Shown: in pieces, positions 14,807-21,802 of the stretch
How the letters are laid out: each line of letters starts with the position of its first letter
Numbering within the stretch: position 1 is the stretch's first letter
Source of the DNA: an uncultured Eggerthellaceae bacterium
Lineage (GTDB): Bacteria > Actinomycetota > Coriobacteriia > Coriobacteriales > Eggerthellaceae
Assembly: GCA_958454405.1 (NCBI GenBank)
Contig: CAUEBO010000029.1
Location: 1-31,874 of the forward strand
Direction of reading: 5' to 3'
DNA length: 31,874 bases
Made by a program: the position numbers and the translations under genes
Notes under the pieces: generated by a model
Seen by the model: only the letters and a program-made list of their open reading frames with translations
Databases searched by the model: none
What the model was told of the DNA's origin: nothing

Positions 14807-17215
14807 ATGGAGCTGACGAGACGCGGCTTCCTCAAGGGATCGCTCGCAGCCTGCGGGTTCGGCGCGGCGGCGGGCCTGTTGTCGCCGGAAGGCTGGTTGG
14901 CGCCCGTGGAGGCGCATGCGGCCATCGGCCCCGCAGGCGCCATGCGCGCCGACGGAGCTGAGGAGCGCACGGCATGCACCTACCACCAGGAGCATTGCGG
15001 AGGCATGTGCCCGCTCAAGTGTACCGTGCGCGACGGGCGCCTGGTGAAGGTGGAGCCGAACGACTGCGTGGACGAGCGTTACGAGACCATCTGCCTGAAA
15101 GGCGTGGCGGAAGTGCAGCATGTCTACGGATCGGGCCGGGTCCAAGCGCCGCTCAAACGCTCGGGCGAGCGGGGATCGGGCGAATTCGTGCAGGTGGGAT
15201 GGGATGAGGCGCTTGACGAGATCGTCGGCAGGATCAAGGAGATCCAGGAAGAGCACGGCAAGGATGCCGTCATGGTCACCGCGTCGAGCGAGGCGAACGT
15301 CCCGTTCCTCGCAGCCATGCTCGGCGCGCAGACGGGCGGCAACACCGGCATCGACGTGGGCACTGGCAACGGGCTGGACCCGGCCATCGGCTTCGGCGGC
15401 GGCTACGCCATGGCCACTGGGGAGGCGCGCGACTGGGTGAACGCCAGCCTCGTGCTCACCGTGGGCAGCAATTTCTGCGAGTCGAGCCTGCCGCAGGTGC
15501 GCCTGTTCTTCGAGGCCAAGGAGGCGGGCGCGAAGATGGTCGTCGTCGATCCGCACTTCTCCACCACGGCTTCGAAAGCGGACCAGTGGGTGCCCATCGA
15601 GACGGGCGCCGATGCGGCGCTGTTCCTGGCCATGGCGAAAGTTATCCTCGACGAAGACCTGGCCGACCGGGAGTTCATGTCGGCCCATACGTCGCTGCCC
15701 TTCCTGGTGGACGCGCACACTGGGGCGCTCCTGCGCGAGCATGCGCCTGATCCGGCCGCCGAACAGCCCGAGGCGGGGGAGCGGAACCCCTTCCTCGTGA
15801 TCGGCGCCGACGGCATGCCGGCGTCCTACAACGGCGCCGGCGTCGAGCCGACGCTCTCCGGCACGGCGGTGGTGGACGGCGCGCCGGCGCGCACGGTCTA
15901 CGATCTGCTCGTCGAGAGCCTGTCCGGCTGCACGCCGGCGTGGGGCGCGGACATCACCGGCGTGCCGGAGGACACGATCGTCGAGCTCGCACGGCTCTAC
16001 GCGAAGGGGCCGTCCACCATCGCCCTGGGGTGGGGCGGCAACGACAAGCTGGCCAACGCCGACATCGCGGGGCACGCGGCCGCCGTGCTCGCCGGCATCA
16101 CCGGCAACATCGCCAAGCCCGGCGCGAACGTCGGCGTGTTCGTGGGAGGCTGCTGGAACGGCCGCTCCACGACGCTTGGCGCGTGGGATATGCCCGAGAA
16201 CCTCGTGCCCGCGCAGGACGAGATGGCCGCCTACGACATGCGCGAGAAGCCCAACAAGGTGCGCGCCTACCTGTGCTGCGGCGACTTCATGGCCCAGCAC
16301 TTCGCCAACATGGCCAAAACGGAGGAATGGGCGCGCACCCTCGATCTCGTCGTGTCCATCGACCCCTACTTCACCGAGGGTGCGAAGTGGGCCGACTACG
16401 TGCTGCCCGCAACGACGCGCTTCGAGCTGGACGCCAAGGTGGGCAACGCCAAGGTGGGCTACAACCAGCTGGTGCTGCAGAACAAGGTGATAGACCCCCT
16501 GTTCGAGGCGAGGACCGACTTCTGGATACAGAAGGAGTTCGCGCGCCGCTTGGGCGCGGAGGACGCGCTTCCCGCCGATTCGGTCGAGCTCGTGGACGCC
16601 ATCATCTCCGGCGCCGAGGACCCCGAGATCAGCGCGCTCACCGTCGACAGGATCAACGAGAACAACGGCGCCTGGCCGCTGCGCGGCATCGAGGAGCCGC
16701 GCCAGGAATTCGCCGACTTCGCGTTCGCCACGGCCTCGGGGCGCCTCGACCTCTACTACGAGAACCTCGTCGCCTTCGGGCAGGCGCTGCCGGCGTGGGA
16801 GCCGCCCATCGAGGCGTGGCGCGACAACGAGAAGCGCGCCGAGTACCCGCTGCAGCTGGCGAACGTCCGCACGAGGTTCCATATCCACAACCAGTTCAAC
16901 GACGCGCTGTGGATCCAGCAGTACTTCGAGCCCACGCTCGACGCGAACCCTGTCGACCTTGCGGCGCGGGGCTTGGCCACGGGCGATGCCGTGGAGGTGT
17001 TCAACGACCGCGGCAGCTTCGAGGTGCGCGTGCACGGCAACCCGTCCATCCGGCCCGGCTCGGCGCGCCTGTGCGAAGGCGCGACGGCCGACTATCTGAT
17101 TCGGGGCAACATGCAGTCCGTCACGAACGACACGATGATCGAGCGCGGCTACGAGCTTATGTGCGGCCCGGTCATCCCGTTCTCGGACACGCTCGTCGAT
17201 ATCCGGAAAGCATAA
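14807..17215 (+). CDS. Tat-exported molybdopterin oxidoreductase, catalytic subunit
   Basis: 802 aa, DMSO-reductase superfamily. The Tat signal is T4-R-R-G-F-L-K10 with an A-rich region and an AHA cleavage site near 36-38, so the enzyme works outside the membrane. The N-terminal cluster motif is best read as H60-x3-C64-x3-C68-x27-C96: C68 sits the usual seven residues before DGR, which puts His at the first ligand, as in NarG-like type II enzymes. Aligned to NarG through the DW...VGSN block, D191 falls at the place of the Asp molybdenum ligand. The substrate cannot be told. It heads a four-gene operon (ferredoxin subunit, NrfD anchor, chaperone). AAGGAG at 14795-14800 fixes the start; the frame is open upstream to 14717. 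Confidence 0.92.
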   Translation: MELTRRGFLKGSLAACGFGAAAGLLSPEGWLAPVEAHAAIGPAGAMRADGAEERTACTYHQEHCGGMCPLKCTVRDGRLVKVEPNDCVDERYETICLKGVAEVQHVYGSGRVQAPLKRSGERGSGEFVQVGWDEALDEIVGRIKEIQEEHGKDAVMVTASSEANVPFLAAMLGAQTGGNTGIDVGTGNGLDPAIGFGGGYAMATGEARDWVNASLVLTVGSNFCESSLPQVRLFFEAKEAGAKMVVVDPHFSTTASKADQWVPIETGADAALFLAMAKVILDEDLADREFMSAHTSLPFLVDAHTGALLREHAPDPAAEQPEAGERNPFLVIGADGMPASYNGAGVEPTLSGTAVVDGAPARTVYDLLVESLSGCTPAWGADITGVPEDTIVELARLYAKGPSTIALGWGGNDKLANADIAGHAAAVLAGITGNIAKPGANVGVFVGGCWNGRSTTLGAWDMPENLVPAQDEMAAYDMREKPNKVRAYLCCGDFMAQHFANMAKTEEWARTLDLVVSIDPYFTEGAKWADYVLPATTRFELDAKVGNAKVGYNQLVLQNKVIDPLFEARTDFWIQKEFARRLGAEDALPADSVELVDAIISGAEDPEISALTVDRINENNGAWPLRGIEEPRQEFADFAFATASGRLDLYYENLVAFGQALPAWEPPIEAWRDNEKRAEYPLQLANVRTRFHIHNQFNDALWIQQYFEPTLDANPVDLAARGLATGDAVEVFNDRGSFEVRVHGNPSIRPGSARLCEGATADYLIRGNMQSVTNDTMIERGYELMCGPVIPFSDTLVDIRKA

Positions 17216-17227
17216 GGAGGCCGCATC

Positions 17228-17845
17228 GTGACGAAGCTGGCCATCGCGATCAATCTGGATCGCTGCGTGGGCTGCCATACCTGCGCGAACGCCTGCAAGA
17301 TGCAGAACAACGTGCCCATGGGAATGCTGTGGAACCGCATCCTCACGAAAGGCTGCGACGTCATGGACGGAGCCGTGGGGGAGTACCCCGACCTCGCGCG
17401 CACCTACCTGCCGGTGCAATGCCAGCACTGCGAGAACGCGCCCTGCCAGAAGGCGTGCCCGACGGGTGCCACGTACAAGGATGACAAGGGGCGCGTGGAG
17501 GTGGACTACGACAAATGCATCGGCTGCCGCATGTGCATGGCGGCCTGCCCGTACAACGCCCGCGTGTTCAATTGGGACGAGCCGACGCGCGAGCCCGGCT
17601 TCAACTACGGCGACGCGCGCGTGCCCGTGCGCACCAAGGGCGTGGTGGAGAAGTGCACGCTGTGCAAGGAGCGCACCGACGACGGGGACGCGCCCCTGTG
17701 CGTGCGCGCGTGCCCGGCCCGCGCGCGCATCTACGGCGATCTGGACGATCGCGAAAGCGAGGTGTCTCGGGCCGCCTTGCGGTCCGGCGCCCATCATCTG
17801 CTCGAAGAGAAGGGCACCAAGCCCCAGATCTTCTACATCGGCTAG
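17228..17845 (+). CDS. Four-cluster ferredoxin subunit (DmsB/PsrB-like)
   Basis: 205 aa, no signal peptide; expected to be exported with the Tat-bearing catalytic subunit. Four cysteine groups fit four Fe-S clusters: CVGCHTCANAC (from residue 13), CQHCENAPCQKACP, CIGCRMCMAACP and CTLCKERTDDGDAPLCVRACP. It passes electrons from the NrfD anchor to the molybdenum subunit. The start codon is GTG, preceded by AAGGAGG that overlaps the stop of the catalytic gene, so the two are tightly coupled. Confidence 0.93.
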   Translation: MTKLAIAINLDRCVGCHTCANACKMQNNVPMGMLWNRILTKGCDVMDGAVGEYPDLARTYLPVQCQHCENAPCQKACPTGATYKDDKGRVEVDYDKCIGCRMCMAACPYNARVFNWDEPTREPGFNYGDARVPVRTKGVVEKCTLCKERTDDGDAPLCVRACPARARIYGDLDDRESEVSRAALRSGAHHLLEEKGTKPQIFYIG

Positions 17846-17855
17846 GAGGGGCCTC

Positions 17856-19208
17856 ATGCATCTGACGAGAACCTGCAAGATCGCCTACGCGGTGCTGGCC
17901 GCGATCGTCGCGCTCGGATTGGGCGCGTACGTCTACCAGCTCGTCGGCGGACTCGGCGTCACCGGCATGTCGAACGGCACGTCGTGGGGCCTCTACATCG
18001 CCTCGTTCATGTTCTTGGAAGGCCTCGGCGCCGGCGCGCTCGCCGTCGCGTCGGCCGCGACCGTGTTCCGCGTATCGGCGTGGCGCGCGGCGGTGCCGCC
18101 TGCCGTTCTGGCGGCCCTCGTATGCATGTGCTTGGCGGGGGTTTTGGTGCTCGTCGACCTTGGCGGCATCGCGCGCATCCTGAACATGGCCGTCTCGTTC
18201 AACCCCGCCTCCCCGCTGTTCTGGGACGTCTGCCTGGTGACGTGCTTTCTGGCGGTTTGCGCGGCGTTCCTGTACGCCATCTTCTCCAAGCGCGGCGGCG
18301 CGTCCGCGCAGATGATGGTGGCGCGCGTCGCACTGCCTGTCTCCGTGCTCGTGCCGTCCGCCACAGCTTGGCTCTTCGGCCTGCAGATAGCCCGCGAGGG
18401 ATGGTATTCCAGCATCATGGCGCCCCTGTTCGTGGCATCCGCTTTGGACTCGGGCCTGGCGCTTTTGCTGCTCGCGCTCGTTTGGATGAACCGCAGCCGG
18501 GTGCTCGCCGCTTCAAGGGAGCTTGTCGCGGGCTTGGCGGGCCTGCTCGCCGTGTTCGTGGCGGTTGACGGCTATATGGTGGGCTGCGAGGTGCTGACCA
18601 TGGCCTATCCCGGCACTGAGCAGGGCCTGGCGCTGCTTGCCGAAATGACGGCCGGCTCGATGGCCCCGTTCTTCTGGACCGAGGTCGTCGTCGGCGTGCT
18701 GGTGCCGTTCTGCCTCCTCGCGTTCGCGAGAATCCGGCGGCGCACGGGGGCGGTCGTGCTGGCGAGCGCGGGCGTGCTCGTGGGCGTGTTCTGCAAGCGC
18801 ATCTGGCTGCTGCTGGCCAGCTTCGTGCATCCCAACGTCTCCGGCGCGCCGGGGCTCATATCCGGGTCGAGCTCGACGCAGGGGCTCGAGGGCGCGGGCG
18901 GATGGGCGGTGTCCAGCTCGTACGTTCCCACGTTGCCCGAGGTGCTCGTGGTGGCGGGCGTGCTCGCGCTCGGCGTTCTGGCCTTCGCCGTGCTGGCGCG
19001 ACGGTTCCTGGCCTGCGATCCTGCGCTCGACGCTTCGGCTGGCTGCGGGCGGCAGCGCTCGGAGCGGGCGCACGACGCACCAGGTTGCGAAGGGGCCCGA
19101 ATCGAGGGAGCGGGAGGCGGCGCCACGTTCGCCGTTCCGGCGCCGGCGCCCGTGCGCGAGGACGCGTTCGCCGTGTCGCCCTCTGCGGATGAGGGGCGGC
19201 CGCGATGA
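17856..19208 (+). CDS. NrfD/PsrC-family membrane anchor subunit
   Basis: 450 aa with about ten hydrophobic segments. The first part shows the NrfD pattern (a first helix from about residue 8, then SWGLYIASFMFLEGLGAGAL). It should anchor the complex and exchange electrons with menaquinol. The start is at an ATG after AGGAGGGG, ten bases past the ferredoxin gene. After the last helix (about residue 390) comes a 60-residue Ala/Gly/Pro/Glu-rich hydrophilic tail, which is unusual for an NrfD anchor and has no motif. The last codon overlaps the chaperone start (ATGA). Confidence 0.9.
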   Translation: MHLTRTCKIAYAVLAAIVALGLGAYVYQLVGGLGVTGMSNGTSWGLYIASFMFLEGLGAGALAVASAATVFRVSAWRAAVPPAVLAALVCMCLAGVLVLVDLGGIARILNMAVSFNPASPLFWDVCLVTCFLAVCAAFLYAIFSKRGGASAQMMVARVALPVSVLVPSATAWLFGLQIAREGWYSSIMAPLFVASALDSGLALLLLALVWMNRSRVLAASRELVAGLAGLLAVFVAVDGYMVGCEVLTMAYPGTEQGLALLAEMTAGSMAPFFWTEVVVGVLVPFCLLAFARIRRRTGAVVLASAGVLVGVFCKRIWLLLASFVHPNVSGAPGLISGSSSTQGLEGAGGWAVSSSYVPTLPEVLVVAGVLALGVLAFAVLARRFLACDPALDASAGCGRQRSERAHDAPGCEGARIEGAGGGATFAVPAPAPVREDAFAVSPSADEGRPR

Positions 19209-19921
19209 GCGCGGCCGGCATGCGGACCGCGCGCTCGCGCACCGAGCCCGATGCTCCCGCACGCCCGCGCGCCTTCGACGCTGCCGGATGGGAGCTCCTC
19301 TCAGAGCGCCTCGCCTTCCTGGGCAACAGCCTGCTCGACCCTTTGAGGCGGGAAGCTTCGCCCGGTCTGCACGAGCCTTTCTGGGACGCGTTCGCGACGG
19401 GGTTCGTGGAAATCGGCTGCGCGAACGAGCGTCTGGTGGAAGGCGTGGAGCGGGCGCGGCGCTTCGCGCGCCGCAGAGCCGTGTCTGACGACGATGCGGT
19501 CGAGCGCGTGCGGGTCGAGCACGCGCGCCTGTTCGTGGGGCCGCCGAAGCCTGCGGCCCCGCCGTGGGAGACCTGCTATCTGCTGCCGGGGCGCATCGGG
19601 GAGGTCGGCTTCGGCGCCCCGGCGTTCGACATGCGCCGCATCCTGCGCGAGGCGGGCCTGGCCGTGCGCGGCCCGAGCAACCAATACGCCGACCACATGG
19701 GCCTTGAGCTCCTGTACGCCGCCACGGTCTGCGCGCGCTTCGCGCACGCGTCGCCGACGGCCGCGGAAGCCGCGGAGCTTGCCCGCTTCGTCGGCGAGCA
19801 TCCGGCTTCCTGGGCGTCCGGGTTCCGCGCCGCCATCGAAGAGGCCGCTCCAGACGGCTACTACCGCTGCATTGCGGAAACGGTCGAGGGCCTGTGCCGC
19901 TGTCTGGCGCTCGCCGCCTGA
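19205..19921 (+). CDS. TorD/DmsD-family maturation chaperone
   Basis: 238 aa, helical. It has the family marks VEHARLFVGPP followed by PPWETCYL (the E-x-x-RLF-x-G...P-x-ES-x-Y block) and, further on, ADHMGLEL, the usual D-H-x-x-x-E-L. Such chaperones bind the Tat signal of the catalytic subunit and hold it until the cofactor is in. It overlaps the anchor gene by four bases and is the last gene of the operon. The first 20 residues are Arg/Ala/Pro-rich and poorly conserved in kind; a start at M6 is also possible. Confidence 0.88.
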   Translation: MSAAGMRTARSRTEPDAPARPRAFDAAGWELLSERLAFLGNSLLDPLRREASPGLHEPFWDAFATGFVEIGCANERLVEGVERARRFARRRAVSDDDAVERVRVEHARLFVGPPKPAAPPWETCYLLPGRIGEVGFGAPAFDMRRILREAGLAVRGPSNQYADHMGLELLYAATVCARFAHASPTAAEAAELARFVGEHPASWASGFRAAIEEAAPDGYYRCIAETVEGLCRCLALAA

Positions 19922-20088
19922 GGGACGGGCGCGGTTCGGATTTCCCGCTTGCGCCTTGCCCTGCCTCGTGCGCGTTGGCCGGACGTTTTCCGCTTCAAGC
20001 GGAGATCCTGCGTTCGTGCGGATTCGGTGCGCGCGTTCTTGGGCATTCGCTTCGACGAATCGATGTGGAAATCGATGCAAATTCGGTA

Positions 20089-20116
20089 TTGCGTATTGGC
20101 GAGGTTCGGGTATAAT
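20089..20116 (+). promoter_or_regulatory. Promoter of tRNA-Asn
   Basis: TTGCGT (20089-20094), 16-base spacer, perfect TATAAT (20111-20116), 27 bases before the tRNA. The 222 bases between the chaperone stop and the tRNA hold nothing else that I can identify. Confidence 0.75.
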
Positions 20117-20143
20117 TCTCACTTGCGCAATGAAGCGTCCCAT

Positions 20144-20218
20144 TCCTCGGTAGCTCAACGGCAGAGCATCCGGCTGTTAACCGGAGGGTTGTAGGTTCGA
20201 ATCCTACCCGGGGAGCCA
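20144..20218 (+). tRNA. tRNA-Asn (GTT)
   Basis: 75 nt with encoded CCA. The acceptor stem is TCCTCGG/CCGGGGA (one T-G pair), the D arm GCTCAACGGCAGAGC, and the anticodon arm TCCGG-CTGTTAA-CCGGA with anticodon GTT. The T arm is GTAGG-TTCGAAT-CCTAC, with discriminator G. All arms pair. Confidence 0.97.
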
Positions 20219-20228
20219 TAGTGAATTC

Positions 20229-20260
20229 GTTCGAACCCCGAAAGGGGTTCGAACTGTTTT
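20229..20260 (+). terminator. Terminator of tRNA-Asn
   Basis: A perfect 11-bp stem GTTCGAACCCC/GGGGTTCGAAC with a GAAA tetraloop, followed by TGTTTT. Confidence 0.88.
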
Positions 20261-20321
20261 ACGGGGAGGTGGGACGGGGCCTTGTTCGAGCCATGCGCCC
20301 GTCGCGCGCTTCCGCAGCCGC

Positions 20322-21044
20322 CTAGAAGACGATCATGAACACGCCGATGACGACGAGCAGCACGTAGGTCAGCTTCAAGAAGGATTCCTGCTTGATGCGC
20401 TTCACGATCAGGTTGCCGATGAACGTCGCCACGACGAGGATGGGGATGCTGGCAAGGGTGATGCCGATTATCTCGGCCGTGAAAGTTCCGTTCACGGCCA
20501 GCAGGATGGTGTACGCGGAATTCAGGAACACCCACATCATGCTCATCGTCCCGCGCAGGGCGTCTTTGTCCTTGATCTTGTTGACCGCATAGACGATGGC
20601 CATCGGGCCGCCGGAAACGAACATGCCCTGGATGAGGCCGGCCACGATCAGGACGGCCCAGAGGAGGAATTCGGGAACCGCCTTGCCTTCGTCGGGTTTC
20701 GAGAGCAGGTTCTTCAAGCCGACGCCCAGGACGAAGAGCGCGAAGATGATCTGCAGGATGTCGATGGACACGACGGTGTTGATCCACATGCCCCCCAGCA
20801 TGAAGACGAACATGACGGCGGTCATCTTCGCGAGTTCTTTCCAGACGATGTGCTTGAACGCCAGGATGGCGACCAGGCCGCACGAGCACAGGCCCGTGAC
20901 GTTCAGGGCGGCGATGGACTGCTGGATGCCGATGGTCTGGAAGCCGACCGGCATGATGAACACGTTGCCGGCGAACCCCGTTATGGCGTTCATGAGATAG
21001 CCGAAAAAAACCGCCGTGAAGAATGCCAGCGAGCTTATGTCCAT
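20322..21044 (-). CDS. TSUP (TauE/SafE) family membrane permease
   Basis: 240 aa with seven or eight helices. The repeat halves of the TSUP family are visible: GYLMNAITGFAGN at 15-27 and, in the second half, GLIQGMFVSGGPMAIVY with the conserved G-x-x-x-G-G-P. Members move sulfite, sulfoacetate or other small organosulfur or carboxylic anions across the cytoplasmic membrane. GAGGGGGT precedes the ATG. It is downstream of, and in the same direction as, the AdhR-like regulator (88 bases apart), so it is probably made from the same MerR-controlled promoter. Confidence 0.85.
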   Translation of the reverse strand: MDISSLAFFTAVFFGYLMNAITGFAGNVFIMPVGFQTIGIQQSIAALNVTGLCSCGLVAILAFKHIVWKELAKMTAVMFVFMLGGMWINTVVSIDILQIIFALFVLGVGLKNLLSKPDEGKAVPEFLLWAVLIVAGLIQGMFVSGGPMAIVYAVNKIKDKDALRGTMSMMWVFLNSAYTILLAVNGTFTAEIIGITLASIPILVVATFIGNLIVKRIKQESFLKLTYVLLVVIGVFMIVF

Positions 21045-21132
21045 TGAAGACCCCCTCGATCAGTCAGCAGTATAGCGCATAGGGGGCCGGCGTGCGGCGC
21101 GCTGCGCGCGCGGTTGAGGGTGCGGCTCGCGC

Positions 21133-21531
21133 TCACGCCCCGCCCGAGCCCTCCTCGCTGCGCATTCTGCCTTCTCCTGCGAGTATGGTCTGCTCGTAGT
21201 TCTCTATCTTGTAGTTCAGGCGGTCGAGTCCGGCCTGCATCTCGGCGATGCGCGCCTGCACGAGGTCGCGCTGCTCCTCCAGCAGCGCCTTGCGCGCCTC
21301 GACCGTCCCGTCTCCCTGCTCGAACAGGTTCATGTACTCGATGAGGGCCTCTATCGACACGTTCGCGCCACGCATGCACTTCACGAACTGCACGCGCGCG
21401 CAATCCTGCTCGCTGTAATCGCGGATGCCGCTGGCCGTGCGCGTGACGTTCGGCAAAAGCCCGATGCGCTCGTAGTAGCGCAGCGTGTCGGTTGAAAGCC
21501 CGTACTTCTTGCTCACTTCGGCTATCTTCAT
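21133..21531 (-). CDS. MerR-family regulator, AdhR/NmlR type
   Basis: 132 aa. An N-terminal MerR winged helix (MKIAEVSKKYGLSTDTLRYYERIGLLP) and a long dimerisation coiled coil from about 75. The stretch FVKCMRGANVSIEALIEYM with C52, and GDGTVEARK after it, follow AdhR of Bacillus and NmlR of Neisseria, where this single Cys senses reactive aldehydes or electrophiles. There is no metal-binding C-terminal cysteine pair. The frame is open far upstream, but the ATG at 21531 has AAGGAG before it and begins exactly at the family N-terminus. Its own promoter carries the matching operator, so it should be autoregulated and should drive the permease gene. Confidence 0.92.
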   Translation of the reverse strand: MKIAEVSKKYGLSTDTLRYYERIGLLPNVTRTASGIRDYSEQDCARVQFVKCMRGANVSIEALIEYMNLFEQGDGTVEARKALLEEQRDLVQARIAEMQAGLDRLNYKIENYEQTILAGEGRMRSEEGSGGA

Positions 21532-21556
21532 GGGATGCTCCTTACCTCGTGTCTGC

Positions 21557-21587
21557 ATTGAACCACATGGAGCCCACTCCAAGTCAA
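21557..21587 (-). promoter_or_regulatory. MerR-type promoter/operator of the AdhR-like gene
   Basis: Read on the minus strand: -35 TTGACT (21587-21582), a 19-base spacer, -10 TTCAAT (21562-21557). The over-long 19-bp spacer is the mark of MerR-activated promoters. Inside it lies the dyad ACTTGGAG-TGGG-CTCCATGT (7 of 8 positions symmetric), the AdhR/NmlR-type CTTGGAGT-ACTCCAAG class. The start of transcription would lie about 20 bases before the regulator ATG. Confidence 0.8.
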
Positions 21588-21802
21588 GGGAAGCGCCCGT
21601 GCGGACGGGCGAATCCGCCGAAGCGACCGGCCGCTCGCTTCCAGTCGCGGCTTCGATATGGTTGCTTGGGGGATTGGGGAAGACGTTTCGCCGCGCGCCG
21701 CATCTTCCGCTATCATAAGCACGCTGCGCTCGTGTTCGGCTTTCGCGCCGGGACGAGCGCTCTCGCACCGAATCGCACGCAAGCAGAAAGCCCGTACGCG
21801 CC

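Noticed and set aside
14666..17878. A 1070-aa open frame antisense to the molybdoenzyme operon
   Set aside because: It is His/Arg/Val-rich text without motifs, exactly opposite genes with clear cofactor sites. Long antisense frames are expected at this GC content; those at 4059-5747, 7219-8757, 10689-12107, 12721-14571, 21893-23797 and 25599-27563 are rejected for the same reason.
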